Below, one piece after another: positions 14,201 to 29,200 of a stretch of DNA of 64,000 nt. Position 1 is the first letter of the stretch; each line of letters begins with the position of its first letter. Made by a program: the position numbers and the translations under genes. Source of the stretch: Anisus vortex (Eukaryota; Mollusca; Gastropoda; Planorbidae); assembly GCA_949126835.1 (NCBI GenBank), contig OX421500.1, positions 18,234,181 through 18,298,180 on the forward strand, in the 5' to 3' direction. The notes beneath the pieces were generated by a model. It did not search any database. It was not told the DNA's origin and saw nothing but the letters and a program-made list of their open reading frames with translations.

Positions 14201-17200
14201 TTGGGTGTTAAATAAGCTTATTTTAGAAAGAAAACAATAACTTTTCATAATAAACTGTTTCTTTACAAGTATAGGCCTATTCAATACGATAAAGTCAATA
14301 CATTGTCATGGCGGCCTTCCTCGCTCGAGGAGCTAACAATTTTCATCAACATCAAAACACAACGGAAATACTATCAACCAATGTAGGGGCAATAACTATA
14401 ATAACTAAAATACCTAATACTGAGATTACTTAGTTAACTCCCTTTAAGTAACAGGAATAAAAAAAGAAATATTTATTTTACCTAGATATCGTTCTACACT
14501 AAATATTCCATTTATTGACATTAGTAGCTACATACGTTGTTAGATATCAAAGCCCCCAATACTATATATTCTCAATATCTGCAAGAGAAACATGTCTTTT
14601 CAGTTATGTAAGCTTTTTTTTTCTTTTTTTTACAAGTAGAGTATTTCTGTCAGACCAATTAGATAAATAAGGCATGTGATGTAGTATTCACAAGCATCCT
14701 TAGCCACGATATACCAGGAAATTGTGTGGATAGCACAAATCCCTGACGCCTTTTATAGCCGTAATGAATGCTAAGTACACATCAATGCTGGTTAGACTCA
14801 CGCTTACCCTTCAGAGGAATAAAAAATCATAGCCTTTACCATGCTTCAAACCCAAGATCTTAAGTATGCCAGCCGAGAATTTATCCTTACAAAAAATAAA
14901 TAAAGATAAACTAATTTTATAGAATGGTTTAATTTTGAAAAACAATAATGCGTGTCTATAAAATAATTGCTTATTATCTTACCAAATGGCTGTTGCCTTT
15001 CTAAGTTCCTACAGTAGAAAAGCAGTGGAGTTAGGAATATAAATGGCGGTGGTAAGAAGATGAGTTTACTTAGTTTGAAGGTAAATAGAATAGTCTGATA
15101 ATGCCAGAGCTCATCGGGTTTCTTTTCAACTCTTGTTATCTCATTGCTGTAACATACAATACGTTTAACAGGCTTTTATATAGTCTTAGTAACCAGAAAC
15201 CATTTTTACAATATTTCAAAAACAAGACACAAAAAATAAACACTACAGAAAAATATAATTGAAATATATACCATTTCCCAAATTTAAAATATGCATGCTC
15301 CGTAAACAAATCAATTGTTTTTAACAGGTATAATTTTAATGTCTCATTCCAAAACTATAGACATATGTTCCGAAAAAATAGTCTCAAATGTACTTTAAAG
15401 TTATTAAAACTAGGCCTATATTTGTTGTCATTTTTTTAAAGATATGTATGAACCAAAATGCTAACAAGCATATGAATCTCTGGGTCTCGAAGAAACATGT
15501 CGCAGCGTCAACTCACAAGACGGGTAACATCGTAGACCAAATATAAACAGATAGTTGTGGGGAAAAAATCAATAGATGTGAAAACACAGATTATTTATCA
15601 GATCATTGCCTCATACATAGTGTAATTTATGTTCCTAAAGAAAACATAAGAAACAACTATATTATATAGAAAATACAAAAACATTATCAAGCTTTAACTA
15701 ACAAAAGACTTTGACACTAGTGAAACATTTGAGGTAGACAAACTAATGGCTATCTTTGAAGACAAAGTAAGTTTTCTTATGGACCAACATGCGCCTGAAA
15801 TAACAAAAGCAATCACAGCAAGAGATCACAACCCATGGTTCAATGAAGAAACAGGAACGTTTGGTTCAAAGAAGAGAGAGAATAAGGAAACGAAAAAAAA
15901 AAAAAATAAATAAATAAAAATGGATCGAAGTGTTATAAGAGCTAAATGCAAAAGACTTAAAAAAGAAACCAAAAAAAAAATGCACTCAGTAAGTAAATCT
16001 TACTGAACACGACACAAAGAAACCATACAAAATCCTAAGCATTAGCACGGGTATAAAGAATGAAAAAAAACAATACTTGAAAATCTGTCGGATATGTTTG
16101 TCATTTTAATTCTTGAACCAAACAAATCACAATTTGAGAAGACCATATCTCAACACCAATATGCATGCCTTCAGTGTCAACCGGGTTACCAAAGTAGACA
16201 ATTTTAGAGCTCGGGGACAGTAGTAAGTTAAAAACATACTAAAATCTCTATCGGAAAAAAAACTTGTGAACTAGACTACATGCCAACCAAGGGAATAAAA
16301 GAGATAATAGATATCGTTATTCTCGTTATAACAAAGATTATATATTCATTTTTGCAACAAAAAAAACTTTACAGCGTGATGGAAAACTGCAATCATCAGA
16401 CCACTGGTTAAAAAAACCGGGGCTGCACCTTATCGACAACAACAAGTCTGTACCTGTAAGCTACTTGCCTTTCCTTCTAGAAAAGGCACCTCTCTTTCAA
16501 CTAAATGAACACTGCAATAAAAATAATTTAATTCCAGATCATCAATCAGCATACACACCAGGCAATAGTTGTGAAACTGCTCTAGTAAAATTAATGAATA
16601 ATCTTCTATAAGCAATGGAATGTCAGAAAGTAACTGCATTGGCGGCTTTATAGCTTATCCATATTTATATTTTATATTTATTTATTTATTTTTATTTTAA
16701 AGTATGATATATCATAGCGTATGGTCATATACTTAAACACAAATATCATAATCTTAATGACAACAATTTTTATGCCGAAAAAGTTATGAATATCAATTTC
16801 AAAATTTTTTAGCAATTCAAATATTTAAGAAAAATAATTTATGTTTATAAGTAATAATCGACTCAGTAAAAAAAAAAAGTAAGCCATTTATTACGTTTTT
16901 AAAAAATAGTATCCGAAAGGATGACAAAAAAAGATATTTTCTTAAAAGATACTTACTTGAAAAGTGCAATTAACAAGTTGAAAAGTAGAATGTTTACAAT
17001 GATGACATAGACACCCATCAGAATTGGTACGTAATAACTTCCGGATTCTGAAGGGCATCGCAATTTCGAGTAAGTGTTATACAGGTCTGGATCAGTTGTA
17101 CAATCGGCAGCTAAAGAAAAACATTTTTTTTTCTTGAAATATAACTATATTATTACATTATATATTATTGTGTGTTGTATTTGTATTGAGAGTAACAGAT

Positions 17201-20200
17201 CCATATTTACATGCAGTATCCAATTCATCCAAAGCAAATTCACCAAATGCTGACCAGAAAGGTCTCTTCAGAATATAAAAAGCTAGGTAGGGCCTCATTT
17301 GTGAGTTGGGATATAAAACAGCTTGAGCGGCTACAGCGAAAGCGCAGAAGAAAGCCAGGATGATGAGGAGAAACTGAGCTAACACTTTGGTCTGAAATTT
17401 AAAAATAATTCAATATTGCCATTATATACTTATTTAAAACGTTTACAAAGATGAATTGAAAAAGTACTGTTAGATTATTATTACACATTATATAAAGTAT
17501 ACAATTTAAGGCATGTAATACACCATATTGAAAATAATATATAAAGAAATTAAAGAATAAAATAAAACAAAATGTTTAATATAGAATCATTTTTATATGT
17601 GTAACTAGACCAACCGAAGAGGTTTTCTCAAAGGGACGAAATTTGTAACAACGTCTTCGGAAGTGAAGTATTCAAAAAAAACAAAGACACGACGCACTAA
17701 ATCTTTATTTAAATATAAAGAGCAAGTGAAGAGGTTTTTCTCAAAGGGACGAGATTTGAAATCGCCTCATACGAAAGTGACGTTTGAGAAAGGAAACAAA
17801 TAAACAAAACTCGACGCTATCAATCTATATTTAACCATTTTGTTAAAAATAAGAACCGGGAAAATATTCAAAACATGTGGCAATAGATTAAAAACACATG
17901 ACAATATTCATTTTTCATATCATAGTCGAAATCCTTTCTCTGACGTCACTTTCCTATGCTGCCGGAAAAAAATAATCTTAAATAGCTCCAGATTTTTATT
18001 TTTCCTCCCAAAAACACACACATTTAGTGCAAATATTGAACTAATTACTTAAAAGTTATCTTTGATATTTTGTATAAATGATTTTATTAACATCTAAATG
18101 CTGAATACACTATTTACAATAAAAATTAAATGTCAACTCAATTTTGATAAAAAACGGCTCTTCACTTGGTCTTTAACCATTTTGTTAAAAATAAGTAGAC
18201 CTAATTCAAAACCACTAATTGTAGGCAGTGTATACATACCCCCAAGCTCAACAACATAATACATGACTGATCTGTGAAATTAGCTCACAAGCATTGAAAC
18301 TAAATATAAAAATGTTGTAATTTGTATAATAAGGGACTAACCTGCCAGACATTAATTGGAATAGCTACTCGATAGGAAAACACCAAAACATAAAATAAAA
18401 AAATTAAAAGATTTATCAATACCATACACAATCTAAACTTATAACAAATTAATAAATAACCAACAAGAAACCATAATATACTAGATTTATTCTTAACAAA
18501 CAGGCCAGGACTAATAATAGATTATGAAATAATCCCTGGTCTTTCAGATCATGACATTGTCAGAGTTAATAACCGAATCAAAACCGAAATATGCAAGAAA
18601 CCTAAAAGAATAATTTATCTCTGGAATAAATGCAATACAACAGATCTACACCAAACAGCAATAACATTTCAAATGACGTTCCTTAATAAATACAATATAA
18701 ACAGTCCATTTGAAGATATTTAGCAATTAAAAAAACAAAACAACATAAAAACAATAATGGCTGATTTTGTGCAAACAAACAAACATCAAATACAATTAAC
18801 AAATGTTGGTTTAACACTAAACTAAAGAAACTGTGTAAACAAAAAGAAAATCTATAAAAAAAATTTAAGGCAACTAATTTAATTAGACTACATGAAAAAA
18901 TACCTAAAAATTAAACATTTAACTCAGAAACTAAGCAAATAACTGCAGAATGCATATGTAAACAATGTAATTTCTAAAGATAAAAATAAAAACCTATGGT
19001 TTTACATTAAATCAAGAAAAATGGACATTACTTGCATAGCTCCACTAAAATGCCAAAACAATGAAACCTATAACGACAATAAAACTAAAGCTAATATCCT
19101 AAACACACTCTTTGCATCATCTTTTTCAAATCCAGGTGACAAAGACATCTCCATAAATTTAAACAAAATAGAAGAGATTATAAATTATAAATGTTGATAA
19201 AAAGGCATCAAACAACTCCTAACCAACTTAAAAGTAAACAAAGCTTCTGCTCCAGATGAAATACCAGCAAGACTGCTTAATGAACTAACTATTGAAATAT
19301 ATCCAATCTTTAAAATACTTTTTTAGGCCAATGTAAGCCCCTTTGTCAAAAAAGGAGATACATCTGACCCCCGAAATTACAGACCTGTTTCCCTAACAAG
19401 CATAACTTGTAAAATACGTGATCATATAATATATAGTAGTATAGTAAATCATATAGACAGACTTAATGCACTGTGCCAACACCAACATGGCTTCAGGAAA
19501 AACAGATCATGTGAAACTCAATTAATAGGCTTAATAGATGACTTGTCTAAGGGATTAGATAATAAAAACCAAATTGATGCTATATTATTAGATTTTTCAA
19601 ACGCATTCGACAATGTTCATCATTCTAGTCTACTAAAAAAACTTGAATAGTTTGTCGTCTCTGGTCCCTTACATCAGTGGATTCAGAACTTTCTTATAGG
19701 CAGATAACAAACAGTGATGATAAATGGCTCTAAGTCATCACCAATAACTGTAAACTCAGGAGTTCCACAAGGAACTGTTCAAAGCCCCTTACTATTTCTA
19801 ATTTATATTACTGATCTACAAAATTGCATCAACACAGGAACAAAAGTAAGATTATTTGCCGATGATTGCATAATTTATAGAATAATAAAGACAGGAAAAA
19901 ATAGTTAACTTCTACATAAAGACCTAGATGAACTACAAAAATGGGAATGTAACTGGAGTATGTCTTTCCACCCAGAAAAATGCCAACTAATAAGGGTATC
20001 CAAGAAAAAGAAACAAATAATAGCAAACTACTTCATTCATGGTAAAGAACTAACTCAAAATAAAAATGCTAAGTATCTAGGAATAATAATAAATGATAAG
20101 TTATCTTGGAAGCCTCATAGTGATGAAGTAATTAAAAAATCAAACAAAACATTAAGATTCATAAAAAGGAACTTTTACAATTGTAATAAGAATATAAAAC

Positions 20201-23200
20201 TAAAATGATATCTCATATTAGTTAGGCCTATACTAGAATATGCAGGATCTGTATGGGACCCATCAACTAAAGAAAACATTAAATAATTAGAACAAATTCA
20301 AAAAAGAGCTGCGAGTTTCATAACTAGAGAATATTCCCAATTAACAAGAATAACACCATTAGTCTAATCACTAAACATAGAAACACTAGAGGACAGAAGG
20401 GCAAAGAGTAAAGTAGTAATAATACATAAGACATTAAACTCTAATTTAGAATTACAACCCAATAACAACCAGTTGAAAAGCTCAGATAAACATAAAGACA
20501 AAAACACTTTCCTTATCCTTTATGCGAGAGCAAATGCATATAAGTACTCTTTTTTCCCAAGTGGCATTCGGGCATGGAATGGGTTGCCTGAACAAACCAG
20601 GAAAACCCGTAACGTAACATCATTTAAAACATTAATAAAAATGAAGGACTAAACTCGGACTACGGATAAGCGTAGGACGCAATAATCTTCTTTATATAAG
20701 GAACGTGTGTAATGTATAAGATAAGATAAGATTAAAAACACGTTGCAATAGAGCATTTGCAATCATGTGTTAAAAAGCACGTGTTGTTTGTTTACTTTGT
20801 GTAGTGGTGTATAATGGCAGGCGTATTACTATGGGGCTTAAAGACGGTTTTATTTTATTTTTAAATATCATCATTTCAACAATATGAAGTAAAAATATAT
20901 AAAAACACTGTCTTGCGATGAAAATTAACATTCAAAGCTACAATATAAACCATTAAAAATATATGGAATACTTTCCATACGTGCATGATATTTAATTGAA
21001 TATGCCGATTGTCGAAAGTTAGCTTAACGCACTATCTAAAAGTAAAGCATAAGGCAGGCTGTGAAATGTTTCACAATAGCTATTGAACAACTCTAAAAGC
21101 CTTATATCGTGTTTATTTCGTGGACGGACTACTAAGGACTAGTATCACAGTTAAATATCAAGATTTATGCAAACAAATTCCTTATATTTTTTGTATAAAA
21201 TAGACATGGTAAAGAACAAATTTATTCCACCATGTCTACATTATTGTTTCTATTTACATAGTAACGTGACCTAGAAACCTAAGACACGCTTAGTGCAAAT
21301 GCTCTATAGATTCAAAACACGTGACAATATTAATTTTTCCTTGTTGATTTCCCTTTACTGACGTCATTTCCCATTGTTGCCGGAAATTAAACATCTTAAA
21401 TGGCTTTCGACATTTGGATTTTTCCTCCAAATAAGCACACACATTTAAGTGCTCGTATTATAGTAATTTTTTGATAGTTATGTTTCATATTTTGTATAAA
21501 TAAGTGTATTAACATTGTGATACTGAATACACTATTTACTATCAAAATAAACTTTTAACTCAAATTTGATAGAATTATCTTCACTTGGTCTTTAATAATA
21601 GTTATCTTTTAAAATATGTATTAATATTTCTAAATGTGTACACCATTCCCATTAAGTGAACACCAGTGGGCGCAGTCTTGATGGATGCCCAACGTTGCGG
21701 TTACAAAAAATTATTGGACTGGTCCTGAGCTTCGGTAGGAGGATGGGGGGAAGAAAAGTGACAATATTGCCCTTTTAGCTAAGCCAGATATGCCGCCTTG
21801 TTTATAATTCTGGGGACAGTCCTATGGGGAGGATATTGTGCACGTTCTACCGTCTCATATTATTATTATTATTTGAGCTAATATGATATTTCCCACCTAC
21901 AACGTTTGCTAATAAACATATTAAGTATTTAAAATAAGCCTTAATACAAATAATGACACTGCTGGTAAAGAATAAATAACTTTATTTTAAGACGACCGTT
22001 TACTTTCTGTGTTCTGTAAAACGTTACAAGATAAAGAGTTAATGAAGAAACCTACCATTTTCATAACGATAATAAGTCTCGGTCCAAAGAATTTATGCGT
22101 GTAGCAATATTCCAATGCTAGGATGCAGAATAGAATATAGTCAATGCTGAAAAGGACTCGCGCTCCTTCCATACAATACTCGTTCTCCGGATAAGATAAT
22201 GCAATTAATCGCAAGCTCCAAGATGCCAAAAACAACAGAGTAGCCAGAGCTTCAACATAATCAAAAAAGGTCCATGAAAGTCGCCTCATAGGGTTTCTTA
22301 TTATCTATGTAAAAAGATCAGTTTCAAGTAAAATGAAATTAATTGATATAATATGTCTATTATAAAACTATTAAGCACTCATCATAACTGAATGATATGC
22401 AGTAAGTAATGGATAAATATGTAAATATTTCTTGAGAAAATGAAATGAATTATATATAAAATTTTAAAATTATAAACATATGAACGATTATATTCCTATA
22501 AAACTTTTAACTATAAAAATTGTATTAGTGTAACATTAAATTATTAACGTAAAATTGTGCATTCCCTTTGAGACCTGATTTGCCTGTTCTAAAAGAAGAA
22601 ATCCATTCCATATCCACAACAACCATTCTATCCAATGAAATGAGTCTACAGCAAGTATAGTCACTAACCAAATAGCATACAGAATCAAGAAAGTAGCATG
22701 GCTCATCTAAAAGTAAAACCAACACTTTTAATATTGTTAATTAATTGCTCTTACGTTTTTTAAATGCTAATTAATCTTCAAAATATTGTGTGATTAGAAA
22801 CGTCTAAACTTTAAGTTAATAATAAAAAGTATAAAAAAATTAACTACATTTTTTATCTAATTGCTTATTCGCCTTGTCCAGTCTTTGGGAGAACACATTA
22901 CAATATCTTTATATCATGTAGAGAGAGTGTATTTTTATGGTTGTAAGCATTGTATTGTTGACTTTTTTTTATTGTACATGTGAAAACTCAATATGCATAT
23001 TAAGAAATCAAATAAGGTTAACTCACTGCTAAGAAAAGGGCCAAAATTGATGGAGACAGGAAATATCTTATTCTCTCTTTATGTTTCTCATCACTCGTGT
23101 TCTGTCTGTTAAGATTAAATGAATATCTTGTCAGATATTTAATCATCTCTAAAAAATATATTTTTTTAATATGATTCATTAGTCTATATGTTTAAAAAAA

Positions 23201-26200
23201 ATAGAAACTTACTTGCTTTTTTCTTTGGACTCATTTTTCTAAAATTAGGACGTGAAATATTTTATTATATTTTCATTCATGAAAACAGCTGTGTTACTTT
23301 ACTAACAAATGCATGCGTAATGATTAAGTCCAAAATTATTATTGTTTATTTTCTTTAGTATTAAACATAGTTTCTTTTATTCTGTAAATTTTACACTAAT
23401 TGTTTACATGGTTGAGTTGAACATTTCATACATACAACTTTAAATTATTTAAATTTATCAAAAAGTTATTTAATATTAGTTTAACTTTATTTTTCTTTAA
23501 TTTGTTTTGACTTACTTGAATCATTTCAAGAAGCGGTATTACAATAACTTTAACAAAAAAAATATTTTAAAAACCAGGACAGGGTTTTTCACATGGAAAG
23601 AAAATAAACACACACACATAACTATATGTGCATACAATTATTTTTTTCATAATTCGAATGACAGTGTACATACAAAATCACTAATATAAAATTATCTTTG
23701 AAATACCTCATCAATTTGCCTGTGTAAGCATACTTGCAAAAACGCATTCTTATTAAATTATATACATTTACATCTGATAAACTTGATAAATGTGTCTATA
23801 TGTGAGTCCAAAACTCATTGGACATTATAATTAAGTGACATAAAATTAGCTTTGAAATACCTTATCAAATTGTATGCTTCCAAAGCGCCAAAGATGTTTA
23901 TTGAGCTTTATGCAGGGTACTTGCGACAAGAACTTTCCAAAGTTATTTCTTATTGCTAGGAATATGCAACTGGTGTCGCGCCACTCGACGGCATTATCAT
24001 TCAACAGACTAAATGAATTCTCCAATTCATACTTTTTAAAGATTTTGTTTAATGTCTTCAGTGCAAGTTCCTCGAATTTTCTGAAAATAGTTTGACAAAA
24101 TGTCAAGATTATAATTATAAATGTACCATTGTCTCGATAGGCAGCAGTTGCTTCTTATTTTGAAGAAATGATGCATGATGCTTAAGAAACCCAATAGGCG
24201 GGTTTGCCGTAAAGATGCGCTTATGGGAAAGGACATCCTCATTGCAAAAACGAGCAAAACATTTATTACTTCTATAAAACCTAAATACCATTATTACGTC
24301 CTACATGTAACTGTGGTTTGAGCTTTTTGTCTAGCATTTTGATTATTTTTATTTAAATGCTGGTAAGTTTCGGTCGCCTGAACTAGTTCCCTACAATAGT
24401 AACAGAGTGTGGTTGGGATTCAATGTAGATAACTAGAAACATAGGTAATGTATTTATAATTAAATGAAACTATAATAAAATAAGTTTTATATTAATGACG
24501 TGTCCTTCTTTTCACTTTCATTGTACACAATAATTAGATTTTGTCTTATATTTGTATGTTTGGTTTGTCATTTTATTTCATGAACTTAAAACCTTACAGT
24601 TTGTATTACTGTTTACAAATAGTAGTGTTACGATCAAAGTTGGTAAGGGTTAAACAATATACCAAGTAAAACATTTATAGTATTAAAAAGCCTTTAAAAA
24701 AAGCATCGCTCAGCTGACGACCGAACTGTTTTTGCCATGTAAGGTCAGTCGAGAGGTCAGCTAGTAATATAGCAAGAAGTGATTTTAATTCTATTTACGT
24801 AAGTTGTATTTCAGCAAACCTAATAGTCTCCCGAGACTATGGAGCCATTAATGATGATGATGTCGCTCATATATTGCCTATATTGGGCACAACACATTGA
24901 TTACTTTATGATAATTTATTTATTTATTTTTGTACTTTAATAATATGTAACAATCCTATATGGGATATATTCTTTTATTTTTATAATATAAAAAATTGTT
25001 AAGGAAATATATCACTGTCAAATTATACATGTACTGACCTCTGTAAGGTCAATGTAGTCGCCATTATGGGTCATTATTTGTCCCCGTTTTTTTTTTTTTT
25101 GCTGTTGTAATCTATTATTTCCTTTTATCTTTTTCTATGTAAATATGTTAGTGCTTTATTCTTTATAATAAACTAAATCACTTATTAACTAAATCTGCTT
25201 ATCGGGCTACCTGAAAATAAGATCTCCAAATTACAGCGAATACAAAACAGTGCCGCTCGCCTAGTCATGCGTATGTCAAGGCGAGATTCTGTGACACTTC
25301 TCCTGCGTCAACTCCATTGGCTCCCCGTGAAAGCCAGAATCGAGTATAAAGTGGCGCTTTTTTGCCATCAGTGCATTTTTAATAACGAGTTTCCGTCCTA
25401 TCTCAAGGAACTAATAACACCATATGTCCCTCGAAGAACACTTCGTTCTGCCAACTCATCGCTTCTGGAAGAGCCCCGTTTCTCTCTGATGACCGTTGGC
25501 CTTAGAGCCTTCTCAGTATCCGGTCCGAAGGTGTGGAATCTTCTTCCCATTCAACTCAAGCAAACACGCTCCATAGATTCCTTCAAGAAGAACTCAAAAA
25601 CTCATTATTTCAATATTTATCTCAGTAAACATGCTTTAGAGCCCCACTGTCTTACTTATATGTTAGTTCGGTTATTTTGTTTTAGTTGTTTAATTTGTTC
25701 TATGTTTGTAATGTTTTGAATCATCATTTAGTTGTTTTTCTTATCTCTTGGCCTATAGATTGTATCTGTGTTCTTTATTTGTTATGTTAAATGCGCTCTG
25801 AGCTTACAGTATGTTTGTTGGCAGCGCTATACAAATGTCATTATTATTTTATTTTTTGTGTGTAGAACTCGAATATCTTTGTTTATTTTTTTCCACTTAG
25901 ATCTATGTTTTCATACCTATTAGAGTTATAATTAGTGTAGTTTAAAGCGCAGTTTCACATACACCTAAATAGAACTAAAAAATGTCAATTATAATTAAAT
26001 AAACTAATAAGTTAGATTGAACGAAAATTGCGTTCTTAGACTGCAGCATCTAGCACTAAGGCTATCTTCAAAGGCGGATAAAATGAATAAATGCGCGTGA
26101 TATTTGTTTTTACTTTTGCAGTTCACATTTTTTATATGATAGTGGGTATTGATACATTTAACAGTTATACTTTGTTTGGTCTCAAAATTATTATATTTTT

Positions 26201-29200
26201 TGTTGAACATTCTTAATTACGAAACGCGTTACTGAACAATTCTTAAATTCTGATTAAACTAAATAACAATATCCATGAGACACCGTCATGTTCTTAGGAA
26301 GCTTTTCAACCCCTGACTGAGTCTGCTTCCCTAAGAACCATATTTTAAGATAAGCTGTAGCCGACCATGCGTACTATGCAAGCATGGGCTTAAGAAATCT
26401 GCTTATCGTATAAACCAGTAGGATTGAAATTCTATTGTGTAGCTCTAGTGTAGATAGAGAACTATATATAAGAATACCGTAATTCTTACTTGATCTGTTC
26501 ATTCAGTTTTTCAATGTGGCGTGCGTCTTCATGGTCAATCAGTGATTTCATTTCATTTAACATTTCACCGGCATACAGAGCTGCTATTGTTGGCTTCTGT
26601 TAGAAAAGTGTTGTTGTTTTTTTCATTGTTGAAGAAGTTATATTATGTCGATATTGGCATATACAATACATTCATTTTTTTTTCATTAGAGTTTCAAATA
26701 GTTTTAAAGGGAAGAAGATTAATGCCATTGTTACAAAAGTAGTTTTATTTCCATAATTATATTAGTTCTATTATTATTAACTAAAGTTAAAAAAAGAAAT
26801 AATCTTAAACCCGAAATGTTTCCGTGTTAGGAATAAAACATGTATATGTCTAGACACTACGTCATAGCATTAAATACGTCATATGCATGAGGGTTGAAGA
26901 TCGTTAGTTTTAGTTCTAGCTTGGGCGCTAATGTGTGAGGACTGTTTTTGACCACTTTCTTAAAGATAGGGTTACGGCTTAGTACGATATAGAAGAATCT
27001 CAACTGATTAAGTTTCATCATATAATATTGGTACATGTATTCTGTGTTACTGTTATATTTATCATCTCAACTTGTTGGAATAAAATTGTGTTTAATCATT
27101 CAAACAGGATTGTGGATTTCCTATATATATTAAGGTACAGTTTATCTAATTCACTTCATACATAGAAAGAACATCATAAGAGCCAAATAAACATCACATC
27201 TACTCTAATAACATCAATAATAATTCTTATACAACCTTGTGAGATCCAATAGGGATGTGAATCAAAAGAATGTATAATATTAAATTTCTAAAAATATCAT
27301 TATACGTCAGTAGCTGATTTCGCACGTGACAAAAGATTGGGGGCTCGAGTCCTTGGATTTAAAGTGTGTATGTATAAGAAATTGAGGATATACAACTGTT
27401 TTAGTGAAAACGATTTACAACAAGTATTTATTAAAAGTCTGTCTACGTGGGAGGCACTGTATGTGTTCGGACATACTGTTTCAGCTTTGTATACAACCAT
27501 CCTTAAAATGTATCTTCTACAAATTAACAGTGGTGTAAAAATATTTCGAAGGACTTTATGAAAGGTAAAGTTGAATTTTTTATCTTCTATTTACGTCATT
27601 AATATAAAACATGGCGGAAGCTAATCTTACGTTGGAGCAATTGAATATTTTTGCTATCACGTCAGAACAGTTAAATAGCATATCACTAACCCAGTTAAAA
27701 GAGATGGCTAACTCTCTGGGAATAGACATTACTGAAGTTACACCAGTAAGGAGTAAATTGATTCAAGATATTAAGGACTGTTTGAAAAGACATGGTAGAA
27801 TGCTTGAAGAAAATACTATGAATAATGAAGAATCAGTGGTTCTCAATGTATCAGAAACCTTGAAAACAGACATAAATAATCATGATATTAAAATGAATGT
27901 GAATGAACTAAGTGCGGACATGAAATTCCAGTTAGAAATGAAGAAGTTAGAAATTCAAGTACAATTAGAGGGTAAAAGAATAGAAGCAGAGAAAGAGAAG
28001 GAATTGGAAAAAGAAAGAATCGCTAGTAATGAAAGGATTGAATTGGCAAAGTCTCGTTCGTCAACTCATACGATTCAGGAAACAAATAATGTAGAACTAT
28101 ATAAGTTTAAAAAGCATGTTCCAAGCATGGAGAACATAGAGATTGATGAGTTCTTTATGGTCTTCGAAAGAAACTCGATCGATTATAAATTTCCTGAAGA
28201 TAAGAAAGCAGTACTTTTACGTTCAGCTCTAACAAAAGGCAAGGCTCTAGATGTTGTATTGAATTTGACTCCAGAAGAATGCAATGATTATGAACTAATA
28301 AAGAGCAGAGTACTATTGAGTTATGTTCTAACTCCAGAAAAGTATCGAAAGTTATATCGTGAGTACAAGAAGGAACCAGAAGTTTCCCATGTTGACTTCC
28401 TGAGATTAGAGAAAAAGTATTTTGATCGATGGTTACGTTCTAAGAATGTGAATAAAGATTATGAAAAACTATATAATCTCCTACTGATGGAGGATTTTAC
28501 TGAGAAGATTCACACTGATATAAAAGTTCATTTGGCTGATCGTGGAATTGAAATAGCAGAACAAGCAGCAGTTAAAGCCGATGAATACGTCATTATTCAC
28601 CCGCATAGCCATTATTTTCAAAATGACAGAACAAGTTTGAGGACTCAAAACAGTAATACAGAGAGGAAGTTAAGATCGACAGAGGATAAAAGTAGACAAA
28701 AAGCCGATAAACAAGAGAATTCAAGTTTTGTACAAAAGAGAATTACCTGTACATTCTGTAAGAAAGATGGACATATAAAAGATAATTGTTGGAGTCTACA
28801 TAAAGAGAAAAGACCCATTAAAAACAAGAACAACGTGGTTTTATCACACATCACCGGACAAACTGAAACTCACATAAATAAAACTGCCCACAAAAGAATT
28901 AAGGCTGATAGAAAGACATCTGATGTTAGTCATGAGGAGATGGCGAAACACGCATGTCCAAGTTGCTCAAAGTCGGAGAAAGTCTTTGAAATGAAGACCG
29001 AGGCTATTGAACATTCTAGTTTCAACTCCAAAGGGAGTGTGACAGATGAACAATCAGTAAATAAAACGTTTACTTATGGAGGCAGTAGTGTAGCAAGAAA
29101 CTTAGTAGGCAGAGAACACTACCCGAGTGTATGCTATCGGATGTTAGCGAGGGCTATGTGTCACCTATAGATAATCAAGCTAGAGAACGGAAGATTAAAA

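Noticed and set aside
24036..24257. Minus-strand ORF upstream of the FEELAL exon, considered as the missing TRPM exon
   Set aside because: No resemblance to the TRPM segment expected, and its best splice reading is in the wrong phase.
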